From Bathymodiolus brooksi (taxonomy: Eukaryota; Mollusca; Bivalvia; Mytilida; Modiolidae): a DNA stretch of 64,000 nt. Below, one piece after another: positions 25,201 to 37,395 of this stretch. The first letter of the stretch is position 1. Every line of letters begins with the position of its first letter. Under the pieces are notes generated by a model that was not told the origin of the DNA, made no database searches, and worked only from the letters and a program-made list of their open reading frames with translations. Both the position numbers and the translations under genes were made by a program. The stretch lies in contig OY804590.1 of assembly GCA_963680875.1 (NCBI GenBank), forward strand, positions 18,910,640-18,974,639, written 5' to 3'.

Positions 25201-26855
25201 CCTCCGCTCATGATCACATCCCTGATGCCACCAGTACCTCCGCTCATGATCACATCCCTGATGCCATCAGTACCTCCGCTCATGATCACATCCCTGATAC
25301 CATCAGTACCTCCACTCATGATCACATCCCTGATGCCATCAGTACCTCCGCTCATGATCACATCCCTGATGCCATCAGTACCTCCGCTTATGATCACATC
25401 CCTGATGCCATCAGTACCTCCGCTCATGATCACATCCCTGATACCATCAGTACCTCCGCTCATGATCACATCCCTAATGCCACCAGTACCTCCGCTCATG
25501 ATCACATTCCTGATGCCATCAGTACCTCCGCTCATGATCACATCCCTGATGCCATCAGTACCTCCGCTCATGATCACATCCCTGATGCCATCAGTACCTC
25601 CGCTCATGATCACATCCCTGATGCCATCAGTACCTCCGCTCATGATCACATCCCTGATGCCATCAGTACCTCCGCTCATGATCACATCCCTGATGCCATC
25701 AGTACCTCCGCTCATGATCACACCCCTGATGCCATCAGTACCTCCGCTCATGATCACATCCCTGATGCCATCTGTACCTCCGCTTATGATCACACCCCTG
25801 ATGCCATCAGTACCTCCGCTCATGATCACACCCCTGGTGCCATCAGTACCTCCGCTCATGATCATATCCCTGATGCCATCAGTACCTCCGCTCATGATCA
25901 CATCCCTGATGTCATCAGTACCTCCGCTCATGATCACATCCCTGATGCCACCAGTACCTCCGCTCATGATCACATCCCTGATGCCATCAGTACCTCCGCT
26001 CATGATCACATCCCTGATGCCATCAGTACCTCCGCTCATGATCACATCCCTGATGCCATCAGTACCTCCGCTCATGATCACATCCCTGATGCCATCAGTA
26101 CCTCCGCTCATGATCACATCCCTGATGCCATCAGTACCTCCGCTCATGATCACATACCTGATGCCATCAGTACCTCCGCTCATGATCACACCCCTGATGC
26201 CATCAGTACCTCCGCTGATGATCACATCCCTGATGCCATCATTACCTCCGCTGATGATCACATCCCTGATGCCATCAGTACCTCCGCTCATGATCACACC
26301 CCTGATGCCATCAGTACCTCCGCTCATGATCACATCCCTGATGCCATCACTACCTCCGCTCATGATCACATCCCTGATGTCATCAGTACCTCCGCTCATG
26401 ATCACACCCCTGATGCCACCAGTACCTCCGCTCATGATCACATCCCTGATGCCATCAGTACCTCCGGTCATGATCACACCCCTGATGCCATCAGTACCTC
26501 CGCTTATGAACACATCCCTGATGCCATCAGTACCTCCGCTCATGATCACATCCCTGATGTCATCAGTACCTCCGCTCATGATCACATCCCTGATGCCATC
26601 AGTACCTCCGCTCGTGATCACATCCCTGATGCCATCAGTACCTCCGCTCATGATCACATCCCTGATGCCATCAGTACCTCCGCTCATGATCACATCCCTG
26701 ATGCCATCAGTACCTCCGCTCATGATCACATCCCTGATGCCATCAGTACCTCCGCTCATGATCACACCCCTGATGCCATCAGTACCTCCGCCCATGATCA
26801 CATCCCTGATGCCACCAGTACCTCCGCCCATGATCACATCCCTGATGTCCATTAT
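22240..26855 (+). repeat. 36-bp minisatellite, about 128 units, intron 1
   Basis: The unit is GCCATCAGTACCTCCGCTCA plus TGATCACATCCCTGAT. Because 36 is a multiple of three and the unit has no stop in three frames, ORFs of about 1,540 codons run through on both strands (HIPDAISTSAHD and MITSLMPSVPPL on plus, SGGTDGIRDVIM on minus). There is no splice, promoter or start evidence for any of them. Marker variants reveal higher-order repeats: CTCCGATTATGATC recurs after 1,080 bp (30 units), and both CATCATTACC and CATCTGTACC recur after 1,296 bp (36 units). Confidence 0.95.
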
Positions 26856-27299
26856 CATCTGTAGTGGTTCCTGTATGTGACAGAAACACTACTATGTGTT
26901 ATTGTGTGACACTAAATCAACAATATATATAAAACTACTTCATCCTTATTGTATTTTCTGGTTGATAAAAACTGCATCTGAGGAAATAAAATTATAGACA
27001 CCAAGCAATAATACAATACAAAGATGCCTAAATGTAGTGTTTATCGACAGAAGTAAAGAATACCCATAAACAACAGGCTAGGGACCGTTTCACACTTCGT
27101 TTTGGGGTATGATGAAATAAAAGACAGATATCTAATTTAGTGCGCACGACGCGTTTCTTGGATAACTTTCATCAAGGTAGTCAAAAGTTTTGAAAGCCAA
27201 ATAATTTAAAAGTCTTTAGGAGAAAGTAAGCCAAACTAAAGGATCATAAACGAGTTTACTGTGAAATGTAGAATCACAAAAAAGCGCTGATCTTTTACT
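26856..27299 (+). other. unique spacer between the 36-bp and 86-bp arrays
   Basis: This is intronic. No exon or element is recognised. The sequence is nearly identical at 44461-44909. Confidence 0.5.
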
Positions 27300-29400
27300 T
27301 AATTTTGTGTCAAAGTGTAATGTTTGATAGTCTCTTATGTTCATGTACCTCCATATCGTTTCTTACTACAAGCTGTTCCTTTACTTTAATGTGTGTCTAA
27401 GTGTAATGTTGGATAGTCTCTTATGTTCATTTACATCCATATCATTTCTTACTACAAGCTGTTCCTTTACTTTAATTTGTGTCTAAGTGTAATGTTGGAT
27501 AGTCTCTCATGTTCATTTACATCCATATCATTTCTTACTACAAGCTGTTCCTTTGTTTTGATTCGCATCTAAGTGTAGTGTTGGGTATTTTCCCGTGTTC
27601 ATTTACATCCATATCCTTTCTTACTACAATATATTCCTTTTCTTTAATTCGTGTCTAAGTGTAATGTTGAATAGTCTCTTATGTTCATTTACATCCATAT
27701 CCTTTCTAACTACAACCTGTTCTGTTTCTTTAATTTGTGTCTAAGTGTAATGTTGGACAGTCTCTCATGTTCATTTATATCCATATCCTTTCTTACTGCA
27801 ACTACAAGCTGTTCCTTTACTTTAATTTGTGTCTAAGTGTAATGTTATATAGTCTCTCATGTTCATTTACATCCATATCCTTTCTTACTACAAGCTGTTC
27901 CTTTATTTTGATTTGTGACTAAGTGTAATGTTGGATAGTCTCTCATGTTCATTTACATCCATATCATTTCTTACTACAAGCTGTTCCTTTGTTTTGATTC
28001 GCATCTAAGTGTAGTGTTGGGTATTTTCCCGTGTTCATTTACATCCATATCCTTTCTTACTACAATATATTCCTTTTCTTTAATTCGTGTCTAAGTGTAA
28101 TGTTGAATAGTCTCTTATGTTCATTTACATCCATATCCTTTCTAACTACAACCTGTTCTGTTTCTTTAATTTGTGTCTAAGTGTAATGTTAGACAGTCTC
28201 TCATGTTCATTTACATCCATATCCTTTCTTGCTACAACCTGTTCTGTTTCTTTAATTTGTGTCTAAGTGTAATGTTGGACAGTCTCTCATGTTCATTTAT
28301 ATCCATATCCTTTCTTACTGCAACTACAAGCTGTTCCTTTACTTTAATTTGTGTCTAAGTGTAATGTTATATAGTCTCTCATGTTCATTTACATCCATAT
28401 CCTTTCTTACTACAAGCTGTTCCTTTATTTTGATTTGTGACTAAGTGTAATGTTGGATAGTCTCTCATGTTCATTTACATCCATATCCTTTCTTACTACA
28501 ACCTGTTCTGTTTCTTTAATTTGTGTCTAAGTGTAATGTTGGACAGTCTCTCATGTTCATTTACATCCATGTCCTTTCTTACTACAAGCTGTTCCTTTAC
28601 TTTAATTTGTGTCTAAGTGTAATGTTATATAGTCTCTCATGTTCATTTACATCCATATCCTTTCTTACTACAAGCTGTTCCTTTATTTTGATTTGTGACT
28701 AAGTGTAATGTTGGATAGTCTCTCATGTTCATTTACATCCATATCATGTCTTACTACAAGCTGTTCCTTTACTTTAATTTGTGACTAAGTGTAATGTTGG
28801 ATAGTCTCTCATGTTCATTTACATCCATATCCTGTCTTACTACAAGCTGTTCCTTTATTTTGATTTGTGACTAAGTGTAATATTGAATAGTCTGTCATGT
28901 TCATTTACATCCATATCCTTTCTTACTACAACCTGTTCCTTTACTTTAATTTGTGTCTATGTGTAATGTTGGACAGTCTCTCATGTTCATTTACATCCAT
29001 ATCCTTTCTTACTACAAGCTGTTCTGTTTCTTTAATTTGTGTCTATGTGTAATGTTATATAGTCTCTCATGTTCATTTACATCCATATCCTTTCTTACTA
29101 CAAGCTGTTCTGTTTCTTTAATTTGTGTCTATGTGTAATGTTATATAGTCTCTCATGTTCATTTACATCCATATCCTTTCTTACTACAAGCTGTTCCTTT
29201 ATTTTGATTTGTGACTAAGTGTAATGTTGAATAGTCTCTCATGTTCATTTACATCCATATCCTTTCTTACTACAAGCTGTTCCTTTATTTTGATTTGTGA
29301 CTAAGTGTAATGTTGAATAGTCTGTCATGTTCATTTACATCTATATCTTTTCTTATTCAAAGCAATTCGTTGACTTTACTTTAATTTGTATCTATGTGTA
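27300..29400 (+). repeat. 86-bp minisatellite, about 24 units, intron 1
   Basis: The unit contains TGTGTCTAAGTGTAATGTTG, AGTCTCTCATGTTCATTTAC, ATCCATATCCTTTCTTACTA and CAAGCTGTTCCTTTACTTTA. Units vary (GGATAG, TATATAG, GGACAG). A block of several units around 27540-27940 is repeated around 27980-28440, so there is higher-order structure. The sense strand is T/C-rich. The last units decay towards exon 2, and the acceptor region of exon 2 still holds ACATCCATATCATTTATTA from this repeat. Confidence 0.93.
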
Positions 29401-29471
29401 ATGTTGTTTATTTATATTTGTACATCCATATCATTTATTATTAGTATATTATTATCTATACTTATTTACAG

Positions 29472-29541
29472 GAATACTCGCCAAATAAAACGATTCTACA
29501 TCAAGATGAAATATCAGAGTATCTTTATTTTATTATATCTG
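29472..29541 (+). CDS. CNB-domain protein, exon 2
   Basis: Acceptor TTATTTACAG, donor TCTG|GTATGT. Incoming phase 0, outgoing phase 1. It encodes EYSPNKTILHQDEISEYLYF then IIS, the start of the second CNB domain: the Q-x-E turn followed by the YFI strand and Gly is typical of CNB beta strands 2-4. The copy at 46813-46882 is identical by eye. Confidence 0.82.
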
Positions 29542-30185
29542 GTATGTATATTTTAGTCTTAGTATCTCTGTCATGGTCTCTGAATTGTGTAATATATGAT
29601 CCGGCTGGGTATGGCGAGTCAAATCGATTTATTACGGTTTTTAAATCTGTATTTCACACTTTTGAAGTTTGGGAAAGTGCCCATCCTTACTTTTAAAATC
29701 AAAATAAGATTTATATCTTTTTTCAATTATTGTTTAAATGTGCACATAAAACTGAAAATTTTATTTAAATTGTGTAGCACATAAATCACGCTACACAATT
29801 TTAATGATGTTTATCTTTGTTGTTATTTACAAATTGAATTTAAAATTTGAAATAAATTATTCACACCCCCCGTTTTTTGATTGCTTTAATCAGATTTCAT
29901 CTTTTTCAAACAGTGAAATTTCCTACCTATTTTAGTATATGCAATCTATCATTTCGCAAAGCATTTTATTGTCAAACAATATACATAATTTTTTTTTCAC
30001 CATGCGAATCAAAGCATGTTTAAATATACAATGTGCAAAGCATACTGTTCACATTTTTAAATATTAAATGGCCGTTTGTATATGGCAAAATAGAAATCAA
30101 TGTTCTCAGCAGGAATGTTTTGTGTATGTATATGAATATCAAATTTTAATGTATATATGAATTGTGCACATTATTGAAGACCTTG
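29542..30185 (+). other. intron 2, first part
   Basis: AT-rich intron sequence without a recognisable element. Confidence 0.45.
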
Positions 30186-30350
30186 GGTTAGATTATCTCC
30201 CATGGGGAGGAGTACTCAATACAACATTATGTAATAAAGTTTATTAATCACTTGGAAGCGTCAAGTCTTTGGTTTTGTGCAGTCCTCAAGAAAGAAAACT
30301 GACACCCAAAGTTAAAATTGAAACACTGATGAATGTGGTGTTAACACCCT
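30186..30350 (+). mobile_element. old, decayed SINE fragment (family 1)
   Basis: CAATACAACATTATGTAATA, AAGTTTATTAATCACTTGG, AAACTGACACCC and GAATGTGGTGTTAACACC follow the order of the family body and tail, with many changes and no clear head. It is much older than the copy at 11222. Confidence 0.55.
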
Positions 30351-30559
30351 ATGGGGGCACAGACACAATCCTATTCCTGAATACAGAGTGACTGCAAGTT
30401 GAAGAACATCAATTAAACGTTACCCCCCAATCTTTGAAATTTACTTGGGTTTTGATAAATAATTTTGCACAGCACCAGTGAATTCTGAGAACATAAGAGC
30501 GTCAACATAGTGTAATATTTATCATTGTTGTCATGACAGTAGATATATACAAACGTGTA

Positions 30560-32920
30560 GTTCACAACCTCATGTTTTGTAGTTCGTTGTTTTCCTCTAT
30601 GTCCTGTTTCTTTTGGCCATTGTGTTGTCTGTCCCTTTTCTTTTGGCCATTGTGTTGTCTGTCCCTTTTCTTTTGGCCATTGTGTTGTCTGTCCCTTTTC
30701 TTTTGGCCATTGTGTTGTCTGTCCCTTTTCTTTTGGCCATTGTGTTGTCTGTCCCTTTTCTTTTGGCCATTGTGTTGTCTGTCCCTTTTCTTTTGGCCAT
30801 TGTGTTGTCTGTCCCTTTTCTTTTGGCCATTGTGTTGTCTGTCCCTTTTCTTTTGGCCATTGTGTTGTCTGTCCCTTTTCTTTTGGCCATTGTGTTGTCT
30901 GTCCCTTTTCTTTTGGCCATTGTGTTGTCTGTCCCTTTTCTTTTGGCCATTGTGTTGTCTGTCCCTTTTCTTTTGGCCATTGTGTTGTCTGTCCCTTTTC
31001 TTTTGGCCATTGTGTTGTCTGTCCCTTTTCTTTTGGCCATTGTGTTGTCTGTCCCTTTTCTTTTGGCCATTGTGTTGTCTGTCCCTTTTCTTTTAGCCAT
31101 TGTGTTGTCTGTCCCTTTTCTTTTGGCCATTGTGTTGTCTGTCCCTTTTCTTTTGGCCATTGTGTTGTCTGTCCCTTTTCTTTTAGCCATTGTGTTGTCT
31201 GTCCCTTTTCTTTTGGCCATTGTGTTGTCTGTCCCTTTTCTTTTGGCCATTGTGTTGTCTGTCCCTTTTCTTTTGGCCATTGTGTTGTCTGTCCCTTTTC
31301 TTTTGGCCATTGTGTTGTCTGTCCCTTTTCTTTTGGCCATTGTGTTGTCTGTCCCTTTTCTTTTAGCCATTGTGTTGTCTGTCCCTTTTCTTTTGGCCAT
31401 TGTGTTGTCTGTCCCTTTTCTTTTGACCATTGTGTTGTCTGTCCCTTTTCTTTTAGCCATTGTGTTGTCTGTCCCTTTTCTTTTGGCCATTGTGTTGTCT
31501 GTCCCTTTTCTTTTGGCCATTGTGTTGTCTGTCCCTTTTCTTTTAGCCATTGTGTTGTCTGTCCCTTTTCTTTTGGCCATTGTGTTGTCTGTCCCTTTTC
31601 TTTTGGCCATTGTGTTGTCTGTCCCTTTTCTTTTGGCCATTGTGTTGTCTGTCCCTTTTCTTTTGGCCATTGTGTTGTCTGTCCCTTTTCTTTTGGCCAT
31701 TGTGTTGTCTGTCCCTTTTCTTTTGGCCATTGTGTTGTCTGTCCCTTTTCTTTTGGCCATTGTGTTGTCTGTCCCTTTTCTTTTGGCCATTGTGTTGTCT
31801 GTCCCTTTTCTTTTAGCCATTGTGTTGTCTGTCCCTTTTCTTTTGGCCATTGTGTTGTCTGTCCCTTTTCTTTTGGCCATTGTGTTGTCTGTCCCTTTTC
31901 TTTTAGCCATTGTGCTGTCTGTCCCTTTTCTTTTGGCCATTGTGTTGTCTGTCCCTTTTCTTTTGGCCATTGTGTTGTCTGTCCCTTTTCTTTTGGCCAT
32001 TGTGTTGTCTGTCCCTTTTCTTTTGGCCATTGTGTTGTCTGTCCCTTTTCTTTTGGCCATTGTGTTGTCTGTCCCTTTTCTTTTGGCCATTGTGTTGTCT
32101 GTCCCTTTTCTTTTAGCCATTGTGTTGTCTGTCCCTTTTCTTTTGGCCATTGTGTTGTCTGTCCCTTTTCTTTTGGCCATTGTGTTGTCTGTCCCTTTTC
32201 TTTTAGCCATTGTGTTGTCTGTCCCTTTTCTTTTGGCCATTGTGTTGTCTGTCCCTTTTCTTTTGGCCATTGTGTTGTCTGTCCCTTTTCTTTTGGCCAT
32301 TGTGTTGTCTGTCCCTTTTCTTTTGGCCATTGTGTTGTCTGTCCCTTTTCTTTTAGCCATTGTGTTGTCTGTCCCTTTTCTTTTGGCCATTGTGTTGTCT
32401 GTCCCTTTTCTTTTGGCCATTGTGTTGTCTGTCCCTTTTCTTTTGGCCATTGTGTTGTCTGTCCCTTTTCTTTTGGCCATTGTGTTGTCTGTCCCTTTTC
32501 TTTTGGCCATTGTGTTGTCTGTCCCTTTTCTTTTGGCCATTGTGTTGTCTGTCCCTTTTCTTTTGGCCATTGTGTTGTCTGTCCCTTTTCTTTTAGCCAT
32601 TGTGTTGTCTGTCCCTTTTCTTTTGGCCATTGTGTTGTCTGTCCCTTTTCTTTTGGCCATTGTGTTGTCTGTCCCTTTTCTTTTAGCCATTGTGTTGTCT
32701 GTCCCTTTTCTTTTGGCCATTGTGTTGTCTGTCCCTTTTCTTTTGGCCATTGTGTTGTCTGTCCCTTTTCTTTTGGCCATTGTGTTGTCTGTCCCTTTTC
32801 TTTTGGCCATTGTGTTGTCTGTCCCTTTTCTTTTGGCCATTGTGTTGTCTGTTCCTTTTCTTTTGGCCATTGTGTTGTCTGTCCCTTTTCTTTTGGCCAT
32901 TGTGTTGTCTGTCCCTTTTC
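30560..32920 (+). repeat. 30-bp minisatellite, about 77 units, intron 2
   Basis: The unit is TTTTGGCCATTGTG plus TTGTCTGTCCCTTTTC, almost perfectly homogeneous. Variants are mainly GGCC to AGCC in a spaced pattern and a single GACC. Lead-in sequence from about 30575 (ATGTTTTGTAGTTCGTTG) matches the CACGACG element at about 770. The ORFs (WPLCCLSLFF and TMAKRKGTDN repeats) are by-products. Copy B keeps only one such unit, at about 47951-47981. Confidence 0.95.
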
Positions 32921-34905
32921 TTCGATCTACGTATTCTGATTACCCCTTTGGTATCTTGTGGCCATTGTGTTGTCTGTCCCTTTTCTTCGATCTACGTATT
33001 CTGATTACCCCTTTGGTATCTTGTGGCCATTGTGTTGTATGTCCCTTTTCTTCGATCTACGTATTCTGATTACCCCTTTGGTATCTTGTGGCCATTGTGT
33101 TGTCTGTCCCTTTTCTTCGATCTACGTATTCTGATTACCCCTTTGGTATCTTGTGGCCATTGTGTTGTCTGTCCCTTTTCTTCGATCTACGTATTCTGAT
33201 TACCCCTTTGGTATCTTGTGGCCATTGTGTTGTCTGTCCCTTTTCTTCGATCTACGTATTCTGATTACCCCTTTGGTATATTGTGGCCATTGTGTTGTAT
33301 GTCCCTTTTCTTCGATCTACGTATTCTGATTACCCCTTTGGTATCTTGTGGCCATTGTGTTGTCTGTCCCTTTTCTTCGATCTACGTATTCTGATTACCC
33401 CTTTGGTATATTGTGGCCATTGTGTTGTATGTCCCTTTTCTTCGATCTACGTATTCTGATTACCCCTTTGGTATCTTGTGGCCATTGTGTTGTCTGTCCC
33501 TTTTCTTCGATCTACATATTCTGATTACCCCTTTGGTATCTTGTGGCCATTGTGTTGTCTGTCCCTTTTCTTCGATCTACGTATTCTGATTACCCCTTTG
33601 GTATCTTGTGGCCATTGTGTTGTCTGTCCCTTTTCTTCGATCTACGTATTCTGATTACCCCTTTGGTATCTTGTGGCCATTGTGTTGTCTGTCCCTTTTC
33701 TTCGATCTACGTATTCTGATTACCCCTTTGGTATCTTGTGGCCATTGTGTTGTCTGTCCCTTTTCTTCGATCTACGTATTCTGATTACCCCTTTGGTATC
33801 TTGTGGCCATTGTGTTGTCTGTCCCTTTTCTTCGATCTACGTATTCTGATTACCCCTTTGGTATCTTGTGGCCATTGTGTTGTCTGTCCCTTTTCTTCGA
33901 TCTACGTATTCTGATTACCCCTTTGGTATCTTGTGGCCATTGTGTTGTCTGTCCCTTTTCTTCGATCTACGTATTCTGATTACCCCTTTGGTATCTTGTG
34001 GCCATTGTGTTGTCTGTCCCTTTTCTTCGATCTACGTATTCTGATTACCCCTTTGGTATCTTGTGGCCATTGTGTTGTCTGTCCCTTTTCTTCGATCTAC
34101 GTATTCTGATTACCCCTTTGGTATCTTGTGGCCATTGTGTTGTCTGTCCCTTTTCTTCGATCTACGTATTCTGATTACCCCTTTGGTATCTTGTGGCCAT
34201 TGTGTTGTCTGTCCCTTTTCTTCGATCTACGTATTCTGATTACCCCTTTGGTATCTTGTGGCCATTGTGTTGTCTGTCCCTTTTCTTCGATCTACGGATT
34301 CTGATTACCCCTTTGGTATCTTGTGGCCATTGTGTTGTCTGTCCCTTTTCTTCGATCTACGTATTCTGATTACCCCTTTGGTATCTTGTGGCCATTGTGT
34401 TGTCTGTCCCTTTTCTTCGATCTACGTATTCTGATTACCCCTTTGGTATCTTGTGGCCATTGTGTTGTCTGTCCCTTTTCTTCGATCTACGTATTCTGAT
34501 TACCCCTTTGGTATCTTGTGGCCATTGTGTTGTCTGTCCCTTTTCTTCGATCTACGTATTCTGATTACCCCTTTGGTATCTTGTGGCCATTGTGTTGTCT
34601 GTCCCTTTTCTTCGATCTACGTATTCTGATTACCCCTTTGGTATCTTGTGGCCATTGTGTTGTCTGTCCCTTTTCTTCGATCTACGGATTCTGATTACCC
34701 CTTTGGTATCTTGTGGCCATTGTGTTGTCTGTCCCTTTTCTTCGATCTACGGATTCTGATTACCCCTTTGGTATCTTGTGGCCATTGTGTTGTCTGTCCC
34801 TTTTCTTCGATCTACGGATTCTGATTACCCCTTTGGTATCTTGTGGCCATTGTGTTGTCTGTCCCTTTTCTTCGATCTACGGATTCTGATTACCTCCCTT
34901 TGGTA
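32921..34905 (+). repeat. 65-bp composite minisatellite, about 31 units, intron 2
   Basis: Each 65-bp unit is the 30-bp unit followed by a 35-bp block TTCGATCTACGTATTCTGAT plus TACCCCTTTGGTATC. Variants include CTACGGATT near the 3' end. The array ends with TACCTCCCTTTGGTATC and the element's 3' end AAACTCTTCTCCTTATG, 60-odd bases before exon 3. Copy B holds about 85 units (47982-53480). Confidence 0.95.
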
Positions 34906-34968
34906 TCTTCAAACTCTTCTCCTTATGTTCTTTTTATTTAGCATTCATTGGTAAATATTTGTTTTCAG

Positions 34969-35049
34969 GTCGATGTCAGCTCTGTCGTGACGTGTACATA
35001 CCCGAGGCACAGAAGAAAGTAACGTTTTATATAGCCTGTAAAGAACCAG
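34969..35049 (+). CDS. CNB-domain protein, exon 3
   Basis: Acceptor ATTTGTTTTCAG, donor CCAG|GTAACA; phase 1 in, phase 1 out. It encodes residues after the split Gly: RCQLCRDVYIPEAQKKVTFY then IACKEP, the middle strands of the second CNB domain. In copy B (53543-53623) the only difference noted is CCC to CCT in a Pro codon, which is silent. Confidence 0.82.
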
Positions 35050-35695
35050 GTAACATACACTCTCTTGAAATGGCATAACACAAAGTTAGCAGTAAAATAC
35101 CATATACAGAATGAATAATTAAACGCTAGAGAAATCCGAAGGGGCAATGCAATAAAAAAAGGACACCCCAGAAGAAAAACACGAAACACTATGTGTTGAC
35201 ACCACTATGTGTTGACACCACTATGCGCAACAAACAATAAGTAGAACAGAACAGAACAGAATTTGTATTGGTTTGAAATCCATATACAAAGGATTGTTAC
35301 CAAAACAACACATTAAATACAAAACAAAGTAACTATTAAATCCAATCAAACTACATATACATGTTTGAAACTCATGCCTCCCTGACGGCATTTGGTATGA
35401 GGGGGTGGTACCTTTTAAATATGATTTAAATATCAAGTATATAAGTATGCAATAACTACAATTTCGGAATAACAACCGGTGAAATATAAAATCGAAAAGA
35501 AAGAATTATCACAAACTATTGGACATTATGTTAACTTCCACAAAAAAAATAGTTTAGTATGTTATGATAATTATGATGCAATAAAATACAAATCATAGCC
35601 ATGCTGTTTACTTGAAATAAAAAAGTAGGAACATTAATCAGTCAAATTCTCTATGTATTAAGTATACTGTTTTACATTAAATGTTTACATAGCGC
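35050..35695 (+). other. intron 3, first part
   Basis: Non-coding. A 16-bp tandem repeat (CACTATGTGTTGACAC) has two units near 35189-35220 here and three units in copy B near 53761-53808. No other structure is recognised. Confidence 0.55.
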
Positions 35696-36850
35696 ACCAT
35701 ATCGTTATTCAGAACTCCGTGATACGTTCTATATCGTTATATAGAACTCCGTGATACGTACTATATCGTTATTCAGAACTCCGTGATACGTTCTATATCG
35801 TTATATAGAACTCCGTGATACGTACTATATCGTTATTCAGAACTCCGTGATACGTTCTATATCGTTATTCAGAACTCCGTGATACGTTCTATATCGTTAT
35901 TCAGAACTCCGTGATACGTACCATATCGTTATTCAGAACTCCGTGATACGTACTATATCGTTATATAGAACTCCGTGATACGTACTATATCGTTATTCAG
36001 AACTCCGTGATACGTTCTATATCGTTATATAGAACTCCGTGATACGTACTATATCGTTATTCAGAACTCCGTGATACGTTCTATATCGTTATATAGAACT
36101 CCGTGATACGTACTATATCGTTATTCAGAACTCCGTGATACGTTCTATATCGTTATATAGAACTCCGTGATACGTACCATATCGTTACTCAGAACTCCGT
36201 GATACGTTCTATGTCGTTATTCAGAACTCCGTGATACGTACTATATCGTTATTCAGAACTCCGTGATACGTACTATATCGTTATTCAGAACTCCGTGATA
36301 CGTTCTATATCGTTATTCAGAACTCCGTGATACGTACTATATCGTTATTCAGAACTCCGTGATACGTTCGATATCGTTATTCAGAACTCCGTGATACGTA
36401 CTATATCGTTATTCAGAACTCCGTGATACGTTCTATATCGTTATTCAGAACTCCGTGATACGTACTATATCGTTATTCAGAACTCCGTGATGCGTTCGAT
36501 ATCGTTATTCAGAACTCCGTGATACGTACTATATCGTTATTCAGAACTCCGTGATACGTTCGATATCGTTATTCAGAACTCCGTGATACGTACTATATCG
36601 TTATTCAGAACTTCGTGATACGTTCTATATCGTTATTCAGAACTCCGTGATACGTACTATATCGTTATTCAGAACTCCGTGATACGTTCTATATCGTTAT
36701 TCAGAACTCCGTGATACGTTCTATATCGTTATTCAGAACTCCGTGATACGTTCTATATCGTTATTCAGAACTTCGTGATACGTTCTATATCGTTATTCAG
36801 AACTCCGTGATACGTTCTATATCGTTATTCAGAACTCCGTGATACGTTCT
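35696..36850 (+). repeat. 32-bp minisatellite, about 36 units, intron 3
   Basis: The unit is ATATCGTTATTCAGAACTCC plus GTGATACGTTCT. In the first half units alternate TTATTCAG/TTATATAG and TTCT/TACT, so a 64-bp dimer is the working period there. Copy B has only two units at 54293-54353, the largest relative length change between copies. Confidence 0.95.
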
Positions 36851-37026
36851 TTCAGTTGGATAATTTGAAGAAAAGATATCTCCTTTGATATAGTCCTGTA
36901 CGTGAGTTCTTCCGGATATTTTCAAATTTTCTGCTTATGCGAAGTAAAATAATCGATCGCTTTGATTTCAACACAACAAAACAAAGAAATTGTACTATAT
37001 AATACTGAAAACGTGCATAATAACAG

Positions 37027-37190
37027 CACATTCCTTTACTTTAATTTGTGTCTAAGTGTAATGTTAGATAGTCTCTCATGTTCATTTACACCCATATCCT
37101 TTCTTACTACAAGCTGTTCCTTTACTTTAATTTGTGTCTAGATGAAATGTTAGATAGTTTCATGTTCATTTATACCCATATTCTTTTTTT
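37027..37190 (+). repeat. two decayed 86-bp units upstream of exon 4
   Basis: TTCCTTTACTTTAATTTGTG, TCTAAGTGTAATGTTAGATA and ATGTTCATTTACACCC recur twice, the same repeat as in intron 1. The second unit fades into the T-rich region before the exon 4 acceptor. Confidence 0.9.
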
Positions 37191-37235
37191 TTACCAATGT
37201 AAATATATGACCAAAAGAATGTTTTAATATTGTAG

Positions 37236-37329
37236 ATGATTTCTTTGGAGTTGAAGGAGTAATTGACAACGAGCCAAGCTATAATTCTATAATAGCGACA
37301 AGTACAACAGTCATGTATTGTATTCCAAG
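37236..37329 (+). CDS. CNB-domain protein, exon 4 (degenerate phosphate-binding cassette)
   Basis: Acceptor AATATTGTAG, donor CCAAG|GTAAAA; phase 1 in, phase 2 out. It encodes DDFFGVEGVIDNEPSYNSII then ATSTTVMYCIP. The FFG...DNEPSYNS stretch lies at the phosphate-binding cassette. A canonical cassette has FGE and PRAA; here Gly-Val-Glu is shifted and the key Arg is replaced (P-S-Y-N). Cyclic-nucleotide binding is therefore unlikely in the usual way. Copy B 54737-54830 shows one silent GAG to GAA change. Confidence 0.82.
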
Positions 37330-37395
37330 GTAAAACTTTGTCTTATAATTATCCCATTCTCTTCTCGTTTATTACTTATCAACGTATCTTTAACA

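Noticed and set aside
22191..26880. ORFs of more than 1,500 codons on both strands across the 36-bp array
   Set aside because: They exist because the unit is a multiple of three without stops. Three frames on two strands are open at once, there is no promoter or splice evidence, and the array lies in an intron of the CNB gene.
30533..33069. ORFs of 767 and 818 codons with TMAKRKGTDN or LAIVLSVPFL repeats
   Set aside because: By-products of the 30-bp array inside intron 2; copy B lacks them completely while the host gene exons are unchanged.
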